NCBI RefSeq assembly: GCF_003236295.1
Contig: NZ_POTW01000053.1
Span: 1-46,473 of the forward strand
Source: Jiangella anatolica
GTDB taxonomy: Bacteria; Actinomycetota; Actinomycetes; Jiangellales; Jiangellaceae
Direction: 5' to 3'
Length of the DNA: 46,473 nt
The position numbers were made by a program, and so were the translations under genes. A model generated the notes under the pieces. It did not search any database. It saw nothing but the letters and a program-made list of their open reading frames with translations, and was not told the DNA's origin. Positions 1-7,492 of this stretch are shown here, in pieces; positions within the stretch are counted from its first letter, which is position 1, and each line of letters starts with the position of its first letter.

Positions 1-365
1 CGGAGCTGACCGCAGCCAAGATCGTCGGCGAGACCGCCGGCATCACCCGGTTCGCCAGCGAAGCCAAGTACGCCATGCACGCCGGTGTCGCCCCCGTCCC
101 CGTGTGGTCGGGCCGGACCAAGGGCCGCGTGCGCATGAACAAATCCGGCAACCGGCAACTCAACGCCGCCCTGCACCGCATCGCGGTCACCCAAATCAGA
201 CTGCACGGACTCGGCCGTGCCTACTACAACAAACGCATCGCCACCGGCGACACCACCACCGAAGCCCTGCGAGCCCTCAAACGACGACTCGCCCGAACCG
301 TCTTCAACACCCTGAAGAACAACCCATCAACCGCAACCGCGCCGAACCTCGCAGCAGCGGCTTGA
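1..365 (+). mobile_element. IS110-family transposase, C-terminal end (5' truncated by window)
   Basis: The reading frame is open from base 3 and enters from outside the window, so only the last ~120 codons are visible. They match the C-terminal Transposase_20 domain of IS110/IS116/IS902 elements: a G-x-x-P segment, then S-G then G-x-x-R, then GNRQLNAAL and a run of basic residues. In this family the domain carries the catalytic serine and works with the N-terminal DEDD domain in bridge-RNA-guided recombination. The stop lies 14 bases before the next start codon, so the element's end must be at or just past the stop. A perfect TTGACA (362-367) overlaps the stop; IS110 elements are known to build circle-junction promoters from a -35 at one end. 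Family call is firm; intactness cannot be judged. Confidence 0.88.
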
Positions 366-379
366 CATAGGAGAAACGC

Positions 380-1054
380 ATGACGCCCGAGTCCGAGCCC
401 GCGGTCACGAAGATCCTCATCGTCGACGACGACGCGCTCGTGCGGGCCGGTCTGTCGATGATGCTGGCCGGCGCGCCGGACCTGGAGATCGTCGGCGAGG
501 CGGCCGACGGCGCCGATGTGCCGGCGATGGTCGAGTCGGCCCGGCCCGACGTCGTGCTGATGGACATCCGGATGCCGAAGGTCGACGGGCTCGCCGCCAC
601 CGAGGCGCTGCGCCGGCGCGCCGACCCGCCCGAGATCGTCATCCTCACCACGTTCGACACCGACGACCACGTGCTGCGCGCGCTGCGGGCCGGCGCGACC
701 GGGTTCCTGCTGAAGGACACTCCCCCGGCCGACATCGTCGCAGCGGTCCGCCGGGCGGCGGCCGGCGAGCCGATCCTGTCCCCGACGGTGACCCGGCAGC
801 TGATCGCGCACGTTTCCGACGGCGACGGCGGCGGCCGCACGCAGCGGGCCAAGGCGCAGCTGGCCGGCCTGTCCGAGCGGGAGCTGGAGGTCGCGGTCGC
901 GATCGCGCACGGCAGGTCCAACGCCGAGATCAGCGCGGAGCTGTTCATGAGCGTGGCGACGGTGAAGGCGCACGTGTCGCGGGTGCTGACGAAGCTGGAC
1001 CTCAACAACCGGGTCCAGATCGCGCTGCTCGTGCACGACGCGGGGCACGTCTAG
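380..1054 (+). CDS. LuxR/NarL-family response regulator (orphan here)
   Basis: A 224-residue two-domain regulator. The N-terminal receiver has the acidic pocket in ILIVDDDALVRAG and a phospho-acceptor Asp at residue 62 in VLMDIRMPK, with LTTFDTDDH and LLKDTPP supplying the switch Thr and conserved Lys. The C-terminal HTH includes LSERELEVAVAIAHGRSNAEI and a recognition helix around ATVKAHVSRVLTKL. It should bind DNA when phosphorylated by a membrane histidine kinase. No kinase adjoins it: an IS110 end lies 14 bp upstream and a convergent acetyltransferase lies downstream. The GGAG ribosome site is immediately after the IS stop. The partner may lie beyond the IS or may have been separated by it (inference). 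Confidence 0.93.
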   Translation: MTPESEPAVTKILIVDDDALVRAGLSMMLAGAPDLEIVGEAADGADVPAMVESARPDVVLMDIRMPKVDGLAATEALRRRADPPEIVILTTFDTDDHVLRALRAGATGFLLKDTPPADIVAAVRRAAAGEPILSPTVTRQLIAHVSDGDGGGRTQRAKAQLAGLSERELEVAVAIAHGRSNAEISAELFMSVATVKAHVSRVLTKLDLNNRVQIALLVHDAGHV

Positions 1055-1617
1055 CCCGTGCGCTCCGCCCACTCCGTGGCCAGCATCGCGTAGTCGTACT
1101 CGCTCGCCCACACGCCCTTGACCAGCTCGTTCTCGATGAGGTGAGCCTCGCGGCGCATGCCGAGGCGCTCCATCAGCCCGGCGGACGCGGCGTTGTCGGC
1201 GTCGCAGCGGCCGATGACGCGCCGCATGCCCAGCGACCCGAACGCCAGCCGCAGCAGCTCCGTCGCCGCCTCCTGGGCGTAGCCCTGGCCGTGGTGCTCG
1301 GGATGGAACGCGAACCCGATCTCGGCGGTGCGGTGCTGCTCGCTGGCGATGTGCAGGTGCACCTCGCCCAGGTAGACCGCGCCGGCGGTCCGCTCGACGA
1401 CGAGGTCCAGCGCGTCGCCCTCGCGCTCGGGCATGGTCTCCTGCATGCGCATGCCCAGCCGTTGCATCGCGTAGGCGCGCGACCACGGGTCCCGGTACAG
1501 GTACCGGGCGACGTCGGGGTTGGAGTGCAGGCGGTGGAACTCGTCCAGGTCGGTCTCGGTGTAGATGCGCAGCGTCAGGCGGTCGGTGGTCAGCGGGAAC
1601 GGGAGTTCGGCCACCAC
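1051..1617 (-). CDS. GNAT-family N-acetyltransferase (RimJ/RimL type)
   Basis: 188 residues, one Acetyltransf_3 domain. It begins with the typical LTTDRLTLRIYTETDLDEFHRLHSNPDV and has the acetyl-CoA loop HPEHHGQGYAQEA, then NAASAGLMERLGMRREA near the end. Members transfer acetyl from acetyl-CoA to N-termini of ribosomal proteins, amino sugars or antibiotics; the substrate cannot be told here. Its stop shares a palindromic CTAG with the stop of the convergent response regulator. Divergent from the DUF1203-like gene, with ~74 bp between them that must hold both promoters. Confidence 0.9.
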   Translation of the reverse strand: MVAELPFPLTTDRLTLRIYTETDLDEFHRLHSNPDVARYLYRDPWSRAYAMQRLGMRMQETMPEREGDALDLVVERTAGAVYLGEVHLHIASEQHRTAEIGFAFHPEHHGQGYAQEAATELLRLAFGSLGMRRVIGRCDADNAASAGLMERLGMRREAHLIENELVKGVWASEYDYAMLATEWAERTG

Positions 1618-1691
1618 GCCATCCTAGGCAGCGCCGACGCCAGGTCCGATTCCCGCCAGTACCGCCCCGGCCGGCGACGCAGGCTGGAGTC

Positions 1692-2192
1692 ATGCACACC
1701 TACGAGTACCGCGCGATCCCGGCCGAGGTCACCGCCCGGCTGCGCGAGCGCGACGACGCTGGCCAGGTCCGCGAGCCGTTCACCGACGACGAAGGCGGCG
1801 CGCCGCTGCGCTGCTGCCTGACCCGCAGCGTCCGCGGCGACCGGCTGGTCCTGGTGTCCTACGCGCCGCTGCGCCGCTGGGCCGGCGAGCACGGCGCGGA
1901 CCCGGGCGCCTACGACGAGACCGGGCCGGTGTTCCTGCACGCGCGGGACTGCGGCGGCCCGCGGCACGACGGGTTCCCTGCCGAGGTCGCGTCGTCGCGG
2001 CGGGTGTTCCGCGGCTACGACAAGCGCGGCCACATCGTCGGCGGCCGGCTGGTCGCGCCGGCGCCGGGCCACGCCGAGGAGGTCGCGGCGGCCGCGCTGG
2101 ACGACCTGTTCGCCGACCCGGCGGTCGAGGTCGTGCACGTGCGGGCCGTGGAGTTCGGCTGCTTCCACGCCGAGGTGCGCCGGCCGGCCTGA
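1692..2192 (+). CDS. DUF1203-like protein
   Basis: 166 residues, soluble, no signal peptide. The order of features (YRAIPAEVTARLRERDDAG at the start, APLRCCLTRSVRGDRLVLVSYAPL, then HARDCGGPRHDGFP, YDKRGHIVGGRLV and a C-terminal VRAVEFGCFHAEVRR) fits the DUF1203 family of small uncharacterised proteins. The repeated Cys/His residues could bind a metal, but that is only a guess. GGAG lies just before the ATG. It stands alone between a divergent acetyltransferase and a co-directional small gene 38 bp downstream. Function unknown. Confidence 0.8.
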   Translation: MHTYEYRAIPAEVTARLRERDDAGQVREPFTDDEGGAPLRCCLTRSVRGDRLVLVSYAPLRRWAGEHGADPGAYDETGPVFLHARDCGGPRHDGFPAEVASSRRVFRGYDKRGHIVGGRLVAPAPGHAEEVAAAALDDLFADPAVEVVHVRAVEFGCFHAEVRRPA

Positions 2193-2230
2193 CGGCGGTT
2201 GACCCGGCCGCGAACGGGTACGAACCGGGG

Positions 2231-2590
2231 ATGACTCACGGGAACGACGCCGCCGACCGGCTCGGCGAGGTGCGCGAAGGGATGACGGTGGTCGACGCCC
2301 TCGGAGAGGAGCTCGGCACCGTCGCGGAGGTCAAGTTGGGCGACCCGGAGGCGGTCACGACGGCCGGCCAGGAGCCCGCCGTCGGCGGTGACCTGCTCGG
2401 CACTGTCGGCCGGGCGGTCTGGAGCGGACCGGACCTGCCGGCCGAGGAGGTCGCCCGGCTGCGGCGAGCCGGCTACCTGCGGGTGGACCGGACGCTGGCC
2501 CGCGACCTCTACGCCGCGGCGGACGAGGTGCACCGGGTCGACGGCGAGATGGTCCGGCTGTCCGTGCCGGCCGACCACCTGCTGTCCTGA
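2231..2590 (+). CDS. PRC-barrel/DUF2171-like small protein
   Basis: 119 residues, acidic and soluble. The opening VREGMTVVDALGEELGTVAEVKLGD is the strand pattern of a PRC-barrel or DUF2171 domain: 'make the value, then Val-x-Asp at a turn, then Gly-x-x-x-Glu-Val'. The rest has a second similar unit ending VDGEMVRLSVPADHLLS. Such proteins are common in actinomycetes and are often stress-associated, but the function is not established. Convergent with cydB, only 3 bp between stops, so no separate terminator fits. Confidence 0.65.
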   Translation: MTHGNDAADRLGEVREGMTVVDALGEELGTVAEVKLGDPEAVTTAGQEPAVGGDLLGTVGRAVWSGPDLPAEEVARLRRAGYLRVDRTLARDLYAAADEVHRVDGEMVRLSVPADHLLS

Positions 2591-2593
2591 CGG

Positions 2594-3358
2594 CTACGCG
2601 GTGACGCGCTCGCGGAACGTCCACCAGGTGAGCACCTGACCGGCGAGCAGGAGTGGCAGCATCGCGTAGACGGCCGGGACCAGCAGGTCCAGCGTCGCGC
2701 CGTCGGCGGCGGAGCCGGTCAGGTCCAGCCGCGCGCCCGCGGCGACGGGCAGCAGCGCCGCCAGCGTCGCGGTGACGGCGAACGTCGCCCGGTCCCCCGC
2801 GCCGCCGGAGACCGCGCGGGCCCGCTCGTAGGCGCGGCCGGTCAGCCGCAGCCGCGCGAACGCGAGCCCGTGCAGGACGAACAGCGCGACGACGAGACCG
2901 GCCAGCAGCACCACGTCGGCGCCACGAGCGACCGACGTCGAGCCGGTGAACAGCCCGGCCAGCAGCCACGCCCACGACCCGGCCACCGTCCACGAGCCCA
3001 GCGTCACCGCCGTGTCGCAGACCGCCGGCCAGACCCGGCCGCCGGCCCGGTTGCGCGTCCACAGCCCCATGTCGCGGACGATCCAGCCGGCCAGCAGCGC
3101 CACCACCAGGGGCAGCAGGCCGGGCAGCAGCCGCGCCTCCGCGTCGGGGAACGCGCCGATCAGCAGCCCGGCGGTCGCCACCAGCCACACCTCGTCGGCC
3201 AGGAAGAACGGCACGATCGCGGCGACGACCTGCCGCCGCTCACCGCCGTCGCGGCCCAGGAACGGCAGCAGCATGCCGGCCCCGATGTCGGCGCCGCCCA
3301 GCACGAAGTACCCGGCCGCGAAGAACCCGAGCAGCACGGCGGCCAGCGTCTCGGTCAT
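2594..3358 (-). CDS. cydB: Cytochrome bd-type oxidase subunit II, short form
   Basis: 254 residues with about seven predicted membrane helices; well-known CydB proteins run ~335-380 residues with eight or nine. The first helix has GYFVLGGADIGAGMLLPF (the conserved Asp/Gly motif) and the second FFLADEVWLV where the usual motif is WDGNEVWL. The subunit partners CydA in the membrane to reduce oxygen. The start ATG overlaps the cydA stop (ATGA), so the two are translationally coupled. The missing helices are at the C-terminal half; the reading frame is open and no remnant is seen beyond the stop, so this looks like a natural short form rather than a frameshift. Confidence 0.8.
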   Translation of the reverse strand: MTETLAAVLLGFFAAGYFVLGGADIGAGMLLPFLGRDGGERRQVVAAIVPFFLADEVWLVATAGLLIGAFPDAEARLLPGLLPLVVALLAGWIVRDMGLWTRNRAGGRVWPAVCDTAVTLGSWTVAGSWAWLLAGLFTGSTSVARGADVVLLAGLVVALFVLHGLAFARLRLTGRAYERARAVSGGAGDRATFAVTATLAALLPVAAGARLDLTGSAADGATLDLLVPAVYAMLPLLLAGQVLTWWTFRERVTA

Positions 3359-4524
3359 ACCAGCACCTCCAGCTCGACCCGTCCGGCCGGCTCCGGGCCG
3401 CGGCGCGCGTGCCGCGCCAGCAGCCACCCGTTGACGGCGATGAGCACGGCGAACAGCGACACGAACGCCGTGAACGACACCCGGATCGCGCCCGCCGACA
3501 GGTCCGACACCGCGTCCTCGGTGGTCAGCAGGCCGTCGACGACCCACGGCTGGCGGCCCAGTTCCCGGAACACCCAGCCGGAGATCATCGCGACGTACGG
3601 CAGCGGGATCGCCGCGATCAGCGCGACGTGCCACAGCCGCGCCGTCACGACGACCCGGCGCGACAGCGCCAGCAGCACGTTGAGCAGCGAGAAGAAGAAC
3701 ATCGCCGCGAACGCCGTCAGCATCAGCAGCGCGCCGATCCGGGCACCGCCGGCGCCGCCGGTGAACGCGTCCCACTTGTGCGGCTGGATCTCCTCGATCA
3801 GCTGCAGCTGACGCCCCCCGGTGACGGCCGACGCGAACAACGCCGGTGCCGCGACGAAGACGCCGATCCGCAGCGACCGGCCGAAGAACTCCTGCTCCGG
3901 CGTGCGCCGCAGCAGGTGCCACGCGCTCACCCCGGCGAGGAAGAACCCGGCCGTGACCAGGCCGCCGGCCAGCACGTGCCAGAACGCCTGCAGCGCGCTC
4001 GGGTTCGTCAGCACCGCCCCGGCGTCGGTGAGCCGCAGCCCGTCCGGGCCTGGCGCCGCGCCGACGGGGTGCTGCATGAACCCGTTCGCGACGAGGATCC
4101 AGTACGCCGACGCGTACGCCGTCAGCGTCACGACCCAGATCGTGGTCAGGTGCAGCCAGCGGTTCAGCCGGCCCCAGCCGAAGATCCACAGCCCGAGGAA
4201 CGTCGACTCGACGAAGAACGCGACCAGCGTCTCCATCGCCAGCGACGCGCCCAGCACATTGCCGGCGAAGTGCGTCAGCCCGCTCCAGCTCAACCCGATC
4301 TGGAACTCCATGACCAGGCCGGTCACGATGCCCATCGCGTAGTTGATCACGTACAGCCGGCCCCAGAACCGGGTCATCCGCCGGTGGATCTCGCTGTCGC
4401 CCGCGGTGGCCCGGGTCTGCAGGACGGCGACGACGGTGGCCAGGCCCAGCGTCAGCGCGACGAAGAGGAAGTGGGCGCCCGCGGTCAGCGCGAACTGCAG
4501 GCGCGCCAGCTCCAGCACGTCCAC
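3355..4524 (-). CDS. cydA: Cytochrome bd-type oxidase subunit I, variant lacking most of the Q-loop
   Basis: 389 residues (typical 440-520), GTG start 3 bp after the MMPL stop. Conserved features: heme ligand His18 in TAGAHFLFVAL, His183 in FWHVLAGG, the glutamates of LAMETLVAFFVESTFLG (98 and 106), MQHPVG, and GRQPW at 323-327. Departures: between TM6 and TM7 only ~25 residues remain (IQPHKWDAFTGG) where the quinol-binding Q-loop normally has over 100, and the usual Arg-x-Met of TM7 (Met393 in E. coli, a heme b558 ligand) reads R262-I-G264. The enzyme is still recognisably of the bd superfamily. Quinol oxidation is doubtful by these residues; no cydDC genes are near. Confidence 0.85.
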   Translation of the reverse strand: MDVLELARLQFALTAGAHFLFVALTLGLATVVAVLQTRATAGDSEIHRRMTRFWGRLYVINYAMGIVTGLVMEFQIGLSWSGLTHFAGNVLGASLAMETLVAFFVESTFLGLWIFGWGRLNRWLHLTTIWVVTLTAYASAYWILVANGFMQHPVGAAPGPDGLRLTDAGAVLTNPSALQAFWHVLAGGLVTAGFFLAGVSAWHLLRRTPEQEFFGRSLRIGVFVAAPALFASAVTGGRQLQLIEEIQPHKWDAFTGGAGGARIGALLMLTAFAAMFFFSLLNVLLALSRRVVVTARLWHVALIAAIPLPYVAMISGWVFRELGRQPWVVDGLLTTEDAVSDLSAGAIRVSFTAFVSLFAVLIAVNGWLLARHARRGPEPAGRVELEVLV

Positions 4525-4527
4525 GGG

Positions 4528-6672
4528 CTACCGTGCCGGTCCGGCGCCGACGGCGTCCGCGTCGTCCCGCGCCGGCGGCTCGGGCCGCTCCAGCGCGATG
4601 TGCGGCAGGATCCGGTCCAGCCAGCGAGGGAGCCACCAGGCCCGCTCACCCAGCAGGCTCATCACGGCCGGGACGATGAGGCAGCGGATGACGACGGCGT
4701 CGAGGAAGACCGCGACCGCGAGGCCGAGGCCGAACTGCTGCAGCATCCGGTCCGGGCTGAGCAGGAACGCCCCGAACACGACGACCATGATCGCGGCCGC
4801 GGCCGTGATGACGCCGCCGGTCGTGGCCAGGCCCTCGCGGACCGCGCGGACGGCGTTGCCGGAGCGGCGCCACTCCTCGTGCATCCGCGACACGAGGAAC
4901 ACCTCGTAGTCCATCGACAGGCCGAAGACGATCGCGAAGATCATCACCGGGACGAACGCCTCGACCGGCCCGGCGGAGACGCCGAACAGGCCCTCGCCGA
5001 ACACCAGGGTCACGACGCCGAGCGATGCGCCGATGCTGAGCAGGTTCAGCAGCGCCGCCTTCAGCGGCACCCACACCGACCGGAACACCGCCATCAGCAG
5101 CAGCGCGGACAGCCCGACGACGACGGCGACGAACAGCGGCAGCCGGTCGCTGACGGCGGCGGCGAAGTCCTCCGCGGCCGCCGTCGAGCCGCCGACCAGG
5201 TACGTCGCGTCCGTCGACGACTCCAGCGGCGGGAGCACGTCGTCGCGCAGCCGGTGCACCAGGTCGGCGGTCGCGGCGTCCTGCGGCGCGGATTCCGGGA
5301 AGACGACGACCAGCGCGAGGTCGGTGTCCGGCAGCGGCTGCGGCGGCACGACGCCGGCCACCCCGGGCGTGTCCGTCAGCGCGGACGCGAGCGCGGCGCC
5401 GCCGTCGGAGGCGCCCTCGGCCAGCACGATCAGCGGGCCGTTGAAGCCCGGGCCGAACCCCTCGGCGAGCAGATCGTAGGCCTGCCGGCTGGTCGACGAG
5501 GTGGCCTCGTTGCCGGCGTCGGCGAACCCGAGCCGCATGCCCAGGGCCGGCGCGGACAGGGCGAGCAGGACGGCGACCGCGGCGATCAGCGGCGGCAGCG
5601 GGCGCCGGCGGACCGCGTCGGCCAGCCGCCGCCAGCGGGCGCCGGGCTGCCGCTTGGACTTGCCGGCGTGCGCGACGATGCGCTTCTCGATCCGACGGCC
5701 GAACACGGTCAGCAGCGACGGCAGCAGCGTCAGCGACGCGATCATGGTGACCAGCACTGTCAACGCGACGGCCAGCGCGACGCCCTGCAGCGAGCCCAGG
5801 CCCAGCACGAACAGGCCGAGCAGCGCGATGATCACGGTGCAGCCGGCGAAGATCACCGAACGGCCGGCGGTGTCCAGCGCGGTCCGGGCGGCCCGCTGGC
5901 GGTCGGCGCCGGCCAGCAGCTCGGAGCGGTACCGGGCGAACACCAGCAGCGCGTAGTCGATGCCGACACCGATGCCGACCAGCATCATCAGCGGCGGCGT
6001 GTAGGTCGCGATCGTGACGACGTTGGACAGCAGCACGATCACGCCGAGCGTGCTGCCGACCGCGAACAGCGCGGTGATCAGCGGCAGCGTCGCGGCCAGG
6101 AACGAGCCGAACATGAACACGAGGATCACCAGCGCGGCCAGCATCCCGGCGCCCTCGGCGGCGCCGCCGGCGGACTCCTCCGCGCCCCGGACGGCGTCGC
6201 CGCCCAGCTCGACCCGCAGGCCGTCCCCGTCGGCGGCCTGTGCGGTGTCGATGATGTCGCGGACGGCGTCGGCCGGCACGTCGGTGGCGGCGCCGTCGAG
6301 CGTCACGGACGCGTAGGCGATGGTCCCGTCCGCCGAGATCGCCCCCGGCGCGTCGAACGGGCTGGTCACGTACACGACGTGCGGCAGCATGCTCAGGTCG
6401 CCCAGCATCGCGTCGACGCGGTCGCGCTGGACCTCGACGCCGTCGCCGTCCTGCAGCACGACCTGGACGGAGTCGCCGGCCTGCGCGGGCGCGGCGCCCT
6501 CCAGGGTGTCGCTCAGCTGCTGCGACTCGGTGCCCGGCAGCCCGTGGTCGTCGTGGTAGTCGTCGCCGACGGCCTGCGACAGCGCCGTGACGCCGGCCAG
6601 CACGACCAGCCACAGGCCGATGGCCGGCCAGTGGTGCCGCTGCGACCAGGCGGCGAGCCGTTCCAGCCTCAT
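4528..6672 (-). CDS. MMPL/RND-family membrane transporter
   Basis: 714 residues. I start it at the ATG giving MRLERLAAWSQRHHWPAIG, because GGAAGGAA lies 7-14 bases upstream; a longer frame to 6762 lacks such a site. Layout: one N-terminal helix, a large extracytoplasmic loop, five helices (VGIGVGIDYALLVFARYR is the signature), a second loop, then five more helices with FGLSMDYEVFLVSRMHEEW. This duplicated topology is that of MmpL lipid or drug exporters driven by the proton gradient. Substrate unknown. It heads an apparent operon with cydAB (3 bp and ATGA junctions), and a two-component system reads toward it, 151 bp upstream. Confidence 0.92.
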   Translation of the reverse strand: MRLERLAAWSQRHHWPAIGLWLVVLAGVTALSQAVGDDYHDDHGLPGTESQQLSDTLEGAAPAQAGDSVQVVLQDGDGVEVQRDRVDAMLGDLSMLPHVVYVTSPFDAPGAISADGTIAYASVTLDGAATDVPADAVRDIIDTAQAADGDGLRVELGGDAVRGAEESAGGAAEGAGMLAALVILVFMFGSFLAATLPLITALFAVGSTLGVIVLLSNVVTIATYTPPLMMLVGIGVGIDYALLVFARYRSELLAGADRQRAARTALDTAGRSVIFAGCTVIIALLGLFVLGLGSLQGVALAVALTVLVTMIASLTLLPSLLTVFGRRIEKRIVAHAGKSKRQPGARWRRLADAVRRRPLPPLIAAVAVLLALSAPALGMRLGFADAGNEATSSTSRQAYDLLAEGFGPGFNGPLIVLAEGASDGGAALASALTDTPGVAGVVPPQPLPDTDLALVVVFPESAPQDAATADLVHRLRDDVLPPLESSTDATYLVGGSTAAAEDFAAAVSDRLPLFVAVVVGLSALLLMAVFRSVWVPLKAALLNLLSIGASLGVVTLVFGEGLFGVSAGPVEAFVPVMIFAIVFGLSMDYEVFLVSRMHEEWRRSGNAVRAVREGLATTGGVITAAAAIMVVVFGAFLLSPDRMLQQFGLGLAVAVFLDAVVIRCLIVPAVMSLLGERAWWLPRWLDRILPHIALERPEPPARDDADAVGAGPAR

Positions 6673-6823
6673 GTTCGTTCCTTCCTCGTCCGTGCGGACT
6701 GCTCCGACACTGACGAGGATCGGCGGACGGTACGTGCCCGCGCGTCCGGCTGGGGCGGACACCTGGACTACACCCGCGGTTGTGCCCTACGGGGTTTCAC
6801 GTACGCCTGGAGTCGACTGCCGT

Positions 6824-7492
6824 TCAGCCCAGCCAGCCGGGCGTCACCAGCCCGGCCTCGTAGGCGAGCACGACCAGCTGGGCCCGGTCGCGGGCCTGCA
6901 GCTTGGTGAGGATGCGGCTGACGTGCGTCTTCGCCGTCGCCGGGCTGAGCACGAGCCGCTCGGCGATCTCGTCGTTGGACAGCCCGGCCGCGACCAGCCG
7001 GAGCACCTCGCGCTCCCGCTCGGTCAGCGCGTTCAGCCGGGCGTTCGGCACCGGCTTGGCGGCCCGGCCGGCGATCTCGGAGATCAGCCGCCGGGTGATC
7101 GACGGCGCTATGAGCGCGTCGCCGCGAGCCACCACCCGTACGGCGTGGATCAGCTCCATCGGCTCGGTGTCCTTGACGAGGAACCCGCTGGCGCCGGCCC
7201 GCAGCGCGCCGTACACGTAGTCGTCGAGGTCGAACGTCGTGAGGATGACGACGCGCACGCCGGCCAGCGCCGGGTCGGCGACGATGCGCCGGGTGGCCTC
7301 CAGCCCGTCCAGCTCGGGCATCCGCACGTCCATCAGCACGACGTCCGGACGCAGCTCGCGTACCAGCGTCAGCGCCTCGGCGCCGTCGGCGGCCTCGCCG
7401 ACGACCGTCAGGTCCGGCTCGCCGTCGAGGATGGAGCGGAACCCGGCGCGGACCAGTCGCTGGTCGTCGGCGAGCAGCACGGTCGTCGTCAT
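6824..7492 (-). CDS. LuxR/NarL-family response regulator
   Basis: 222 residues: receiver domain with the acidic pair in VLLADDQRLVRAG, phospho-acceptor Asp55 in VLMDVRMPELDG, LTTFDLDDYVYGALRAGASGFLVKD, then an HTH with LTEREREVLRLVAAGLSNDEIA and ATAKTHVSRILTKL. It begins inside the last codons of the kinase gene (4-bp overlap), so kinase and regulator are made together. The natural guess for a target is the MMPL-cydAB operon just downstream on the same strand. Confidence 0.95.
   Translation of the reverse strand: MTTTVLLADDQRLVRAGFRSILDGEPDLTVVGEAADGAEALTLVRELRPDVVLMDVRMPELDGLEATRRIVADPALAGVRVVILTTFDLDDYVYGALRAGASGFLVKDTEPMELIHAVRVVARGDALIAPSITRRLISEIAGRAAKPVPNARLNALTEREREVLRLVAAGLSNDEIAERLVLSPATAKTHVSRILTKLQARDRAQLVVLAYEAGLVTPGWLG

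Noticed and set aside
2193-2230. Gap between DUF1203-like and PRC-like genes as a regulatory region
   Set aside because: Only 38 bases, no dyad or promoter-like boxes; just a ribosome-site region.
3409-6909. A 1166-codon frame on the plus strand
   Set aside because: It is antisense to the MMPL and cydA genes, rich in Arg/Pro/Gln/His, without any domain. It is a shadow caused by third-position GC bias.
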